A program made the position numbers and the translations under genes. Positions 31,386 through 32,684 of a DNA stretch of 32,684 nucleotides are shown here, one piece after another. Source of the DNA: Kiritimatiellales bacterium (lineage in GTDB: Bacteria > Verrucomicrobiota > Kiritimatiellia > Kiritimatiellales > Pontiellaceae). Every line of letters begins with the position of its first letter. The stretch's first letter is position 1. The stretch covers positions 1 through 32,684 of the forward strand of contig DAOVNC010000002.1 in the NCBI GenBank assembly GCA_030630445.1, given 5' to 3'. The notes beneath the pieces were generated by a model. It saw only the letters and a program-made list of their open reading frames with translations, was not told the DNA's origin and ran no database searches.

Positions 31386-32485
31386 AAAAGTCAGGTAGAT
31401 ATGTTGTGATCGCGGTTGTTCTGGTGGCCATTGGGCTAGTCGTTTTCCTGTTGGTGAAACAACGGGCAAACAGAAGCACTGGCGAGAAGACGGTGCAAGA
31501 TGCAATCCCGGTCGAGACAGTCCTCGTTGCGGAGCGGGAATTCAGGGATGAAATCCATGCGGTCGCTACCCTCAAGGCGCAGGAAGTCAGTCCGTTGAGT
31601 TCTAAAGTGCCGGGCAACGTGGCCACGGTGCTTGTCGATATTGGTACTCGCGTGAAGTCCGGCGACATCCTGCTCGAACTGGACGATACAAATTTCGATT
31701 TGGGAGCGAAACAGGCCGAAGCGAATTTCCAACAGGCGGACAGGCAATACGAACGCGCCTGTGCCTTGTTGGCGGAGAAAGTAATTCCCCAAAGCCGGTA
31801 CGATGCCGCGGAAGCGGCGTACGCCATTGCACGCGAGGCCTTGGCAATGGCAAGGGAGCATTTGAGAAATACGAAGATACGCGCGCCCATTGACGGCGTG
31901 GTGGTGGAGAGGAATGTGGAGGTAGGGCAGGCTGTGGCTCCGGGGGCACAGGTCTTGCGCATTGTGAATCAGTCCTCAATGAAGATTGATGTTGATTTGC
32001 CCGAGAAGGACTTCGGGCGGGTGAGTCCGAACCTGTCCGCCATTATCTCTGTGGATGCTTTTCAGGAAGAGGTGTTCCACGGACAAATCGCGCTGATCAA
32101 TCCAATGATAAGCCCGAAGACGCGCACTTTCCGTGTGAGAATCGAAATCCCCAACCCAAGCGGAACATTGGCAGACGGGATGTTTGTCAGAGTCTGTTTG
32201 GTTGCCGGGAAAAAAAACGCGATGGCTGTTTCCCGGGATGCGTTGCAACGGCTGCCCGGAAGCGGGACGTACTATGTTTTCGTCGTGGATGGAGAGAAAG
32301 CCGTGAAACGTACCATCAAGACCGGCGTTATAATGGATGACTACGCGGAGATTGTGGATGGGCTGTCCGAGGGTGAAAATGTCGTAGCGAGCGGGGCCGG
32401 TCGTTTGCGCTCCGGCACCGCGGTTGTGGTTTCGAAAAGCGCGGAGGGCGCTGAATATGTCGGTGAAGGAGGAACTGCGAAATGA
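31382..32485 (+). CDS. RND efflux periplasmic adaptor (second system)
   Basis: This 367-residue membrane-fusion protein has an N-terminal anchor (about 8-26). Lipoyl-type halves (SSKVPGNVATVLVDIGTRVKSGDILLELD and TKIRAPIDGVVVERNVEVGQAVAPGAQVLRI) flank a short coiled-coil hairpin. A beta-barrel and a membrane-proximal domain (PKTRTFRVRIEIPN, GLSEGENVVASG) follow. Both ends overlap neighbours by four bases, so it is co-translated with the channel and the pump. Confidence 0.93.
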   Translation: MKKSGRYVVIAVVLVAIGLVVFLLVKQRANRSTGEKTVQDAIPVETVLVAEREFRDEIHAVATLKAQEVSPLSSKVPGNVATVLVDIGTRVKSGDILLELDDTNFDLGAKQAEANFQQADRQYERACALLAEKVIPQSRYDAAEAAYAIAREALAMAREHLRNTKIRAPIDGVVVERNVEVGQAVAPGAQVLRIVNQSSMKIDVDLPEKDFGRVSPNLSAIISVDAFQEEVFHGQIALINPMISPKTRTFRVRIEIPNPSGTLADGMFVRVCLVAGKKNAMAVSRDALQRLPGSGTYYVFVVDGEKAVKRTIKTGVIMDDYAEIVDGLSEGENVVASGAGRLRSGTAVVVSKSAEGAEYVGEGGTAK

Positions 32486-32684
32486 AACTTCCGGAAATTG
32501 CCGTCAGTCGGCCCGTTACCACGGTCATGGTGTTCGCCGTGATCGCCTTGTTGGGCGCTGTGTCGTTTTCCAAGCTCAATCTGGATATGCTACCGGACAT
32601 TGAACCTCCGGCAGTCAGCGTAATCACAACCTATCCGGGAGCGTCCGCAGCGGATGTGGAATCCGAAGTCACCAAATATCTGGA
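32482..32684 (+). CDS. RND efflux pump permease (second system), 3' end outside window
   Basis: The first 67 codons are present. They read MKLPEIAVSRPVTTVMVFAV, continue through a first membrane helix and NLDMLPDIEPPAVSVITTYPGASAADVESEVTKYLE, the standard N-terminus of RND pumps (DxxPxIxxPxxxVxTxYPGAxxxxVE). The start overlaps the adaptor stop (ATGA). The rest lies beyond the window. Confidence 0.92.
   Translation, partial: MKLPEIAVSRPVTTVMVFAVIALLGAVSFSKLNLDMLPDIEPPAVSVITTYPGASAADVESEVTKYL

Noticed and set aside
1..32684. CRISPR arrays, tRNA/rRNA genes, transposases or integrases
   Set aside because: No regularly spaced repeats, no tRNA-like cloverleaf and no recombinase motifs were recognised on either strand by reading; covariance-model searches could not be run.

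Overview
The window looks like part of the chromosome of an anaerobic, polysaccharide-degrading bacterium of the Planctomycetes-Verrucomicrobia-Chlamydiae group. A marine-type Kiritimatiellota (Pontiella-like) genome is my best guess. This is an inference from gene content: a class I (anaerobe-type) hybrid cluster protein, exported Gfo/Idh/MocA, ThuA and PmoA-like (DUF6807) proteins, large secreted glycoside hydrolases with beta-helix folds, a PEP-CTERM protein, an ECF sigma factor with a transmembrane partner, and GC-rich coding DNA. No rRNA, tRNA or CRISPR array was seen.

Layout. (1) 1-340: start of a BaiN/YhiN-type flavoprotein on the minus strand, cut by the window edge, with two GTATAC-centred palindromes upstream. 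(2) 571-2750: a direct repeat of the 3' end of hcp plus its terminator flanks an AT-rich two-gene segment (1026-2443) encoding exported proteins of unknown function. The intact hcp (2558-4150) follows. (3) 4284-13838, minus strand: a five-gene run of GH2 beta-galactosidase, secreted beta-helix protein, ThuA-like protein, PmoA-like protein and Gfo/Idh/MocA oxidoreductase. (4) 14028-14300: a 5'-truncated DUF1287 relic. (5) 14429-20072, plus strand: two secreted proteins and a GH110-like alpha-galactosidase, all carrying the same unrecognised module of about 190 residues. (6) 20317-22097: an ECF sigma factor and a membrane partner whose outer domain resembles the modules secreted next door. (7) 22029-23072, minus strand: a PsbP/DUF1795-like lipoprotein and relics of MATE and RND efflux genes. 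(8) 23168-29871: TetR, RND adaptor, RND pump, outer-membrane factor and MarR. (9) 29914-32684: an AcrA-like relic, then a second outer-membrane factor, adaptor and RND pump; the pump runs off the window.

How it may work together. Regions 3, 5 and 6 look like one galactan-use locus. GH110 would remove alpha-1,3-linked galactose and GH2 beta-linked galactose. The ThuA/PmoA-like/Gfo trio would process released sugars oxidatively, and the ECF/membrane pair would sense the substrate and switch the locus on. The most novel candidate is the shared module. It is exported alone with a second module (14429), anchored by PEP-CTERM (16010) and fused to the GH110 enzyme (16818), and a related architecture appears in the presumed sensor (20988). 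The right third holds two drug-efflux operons built beside debris of older efflux genes.
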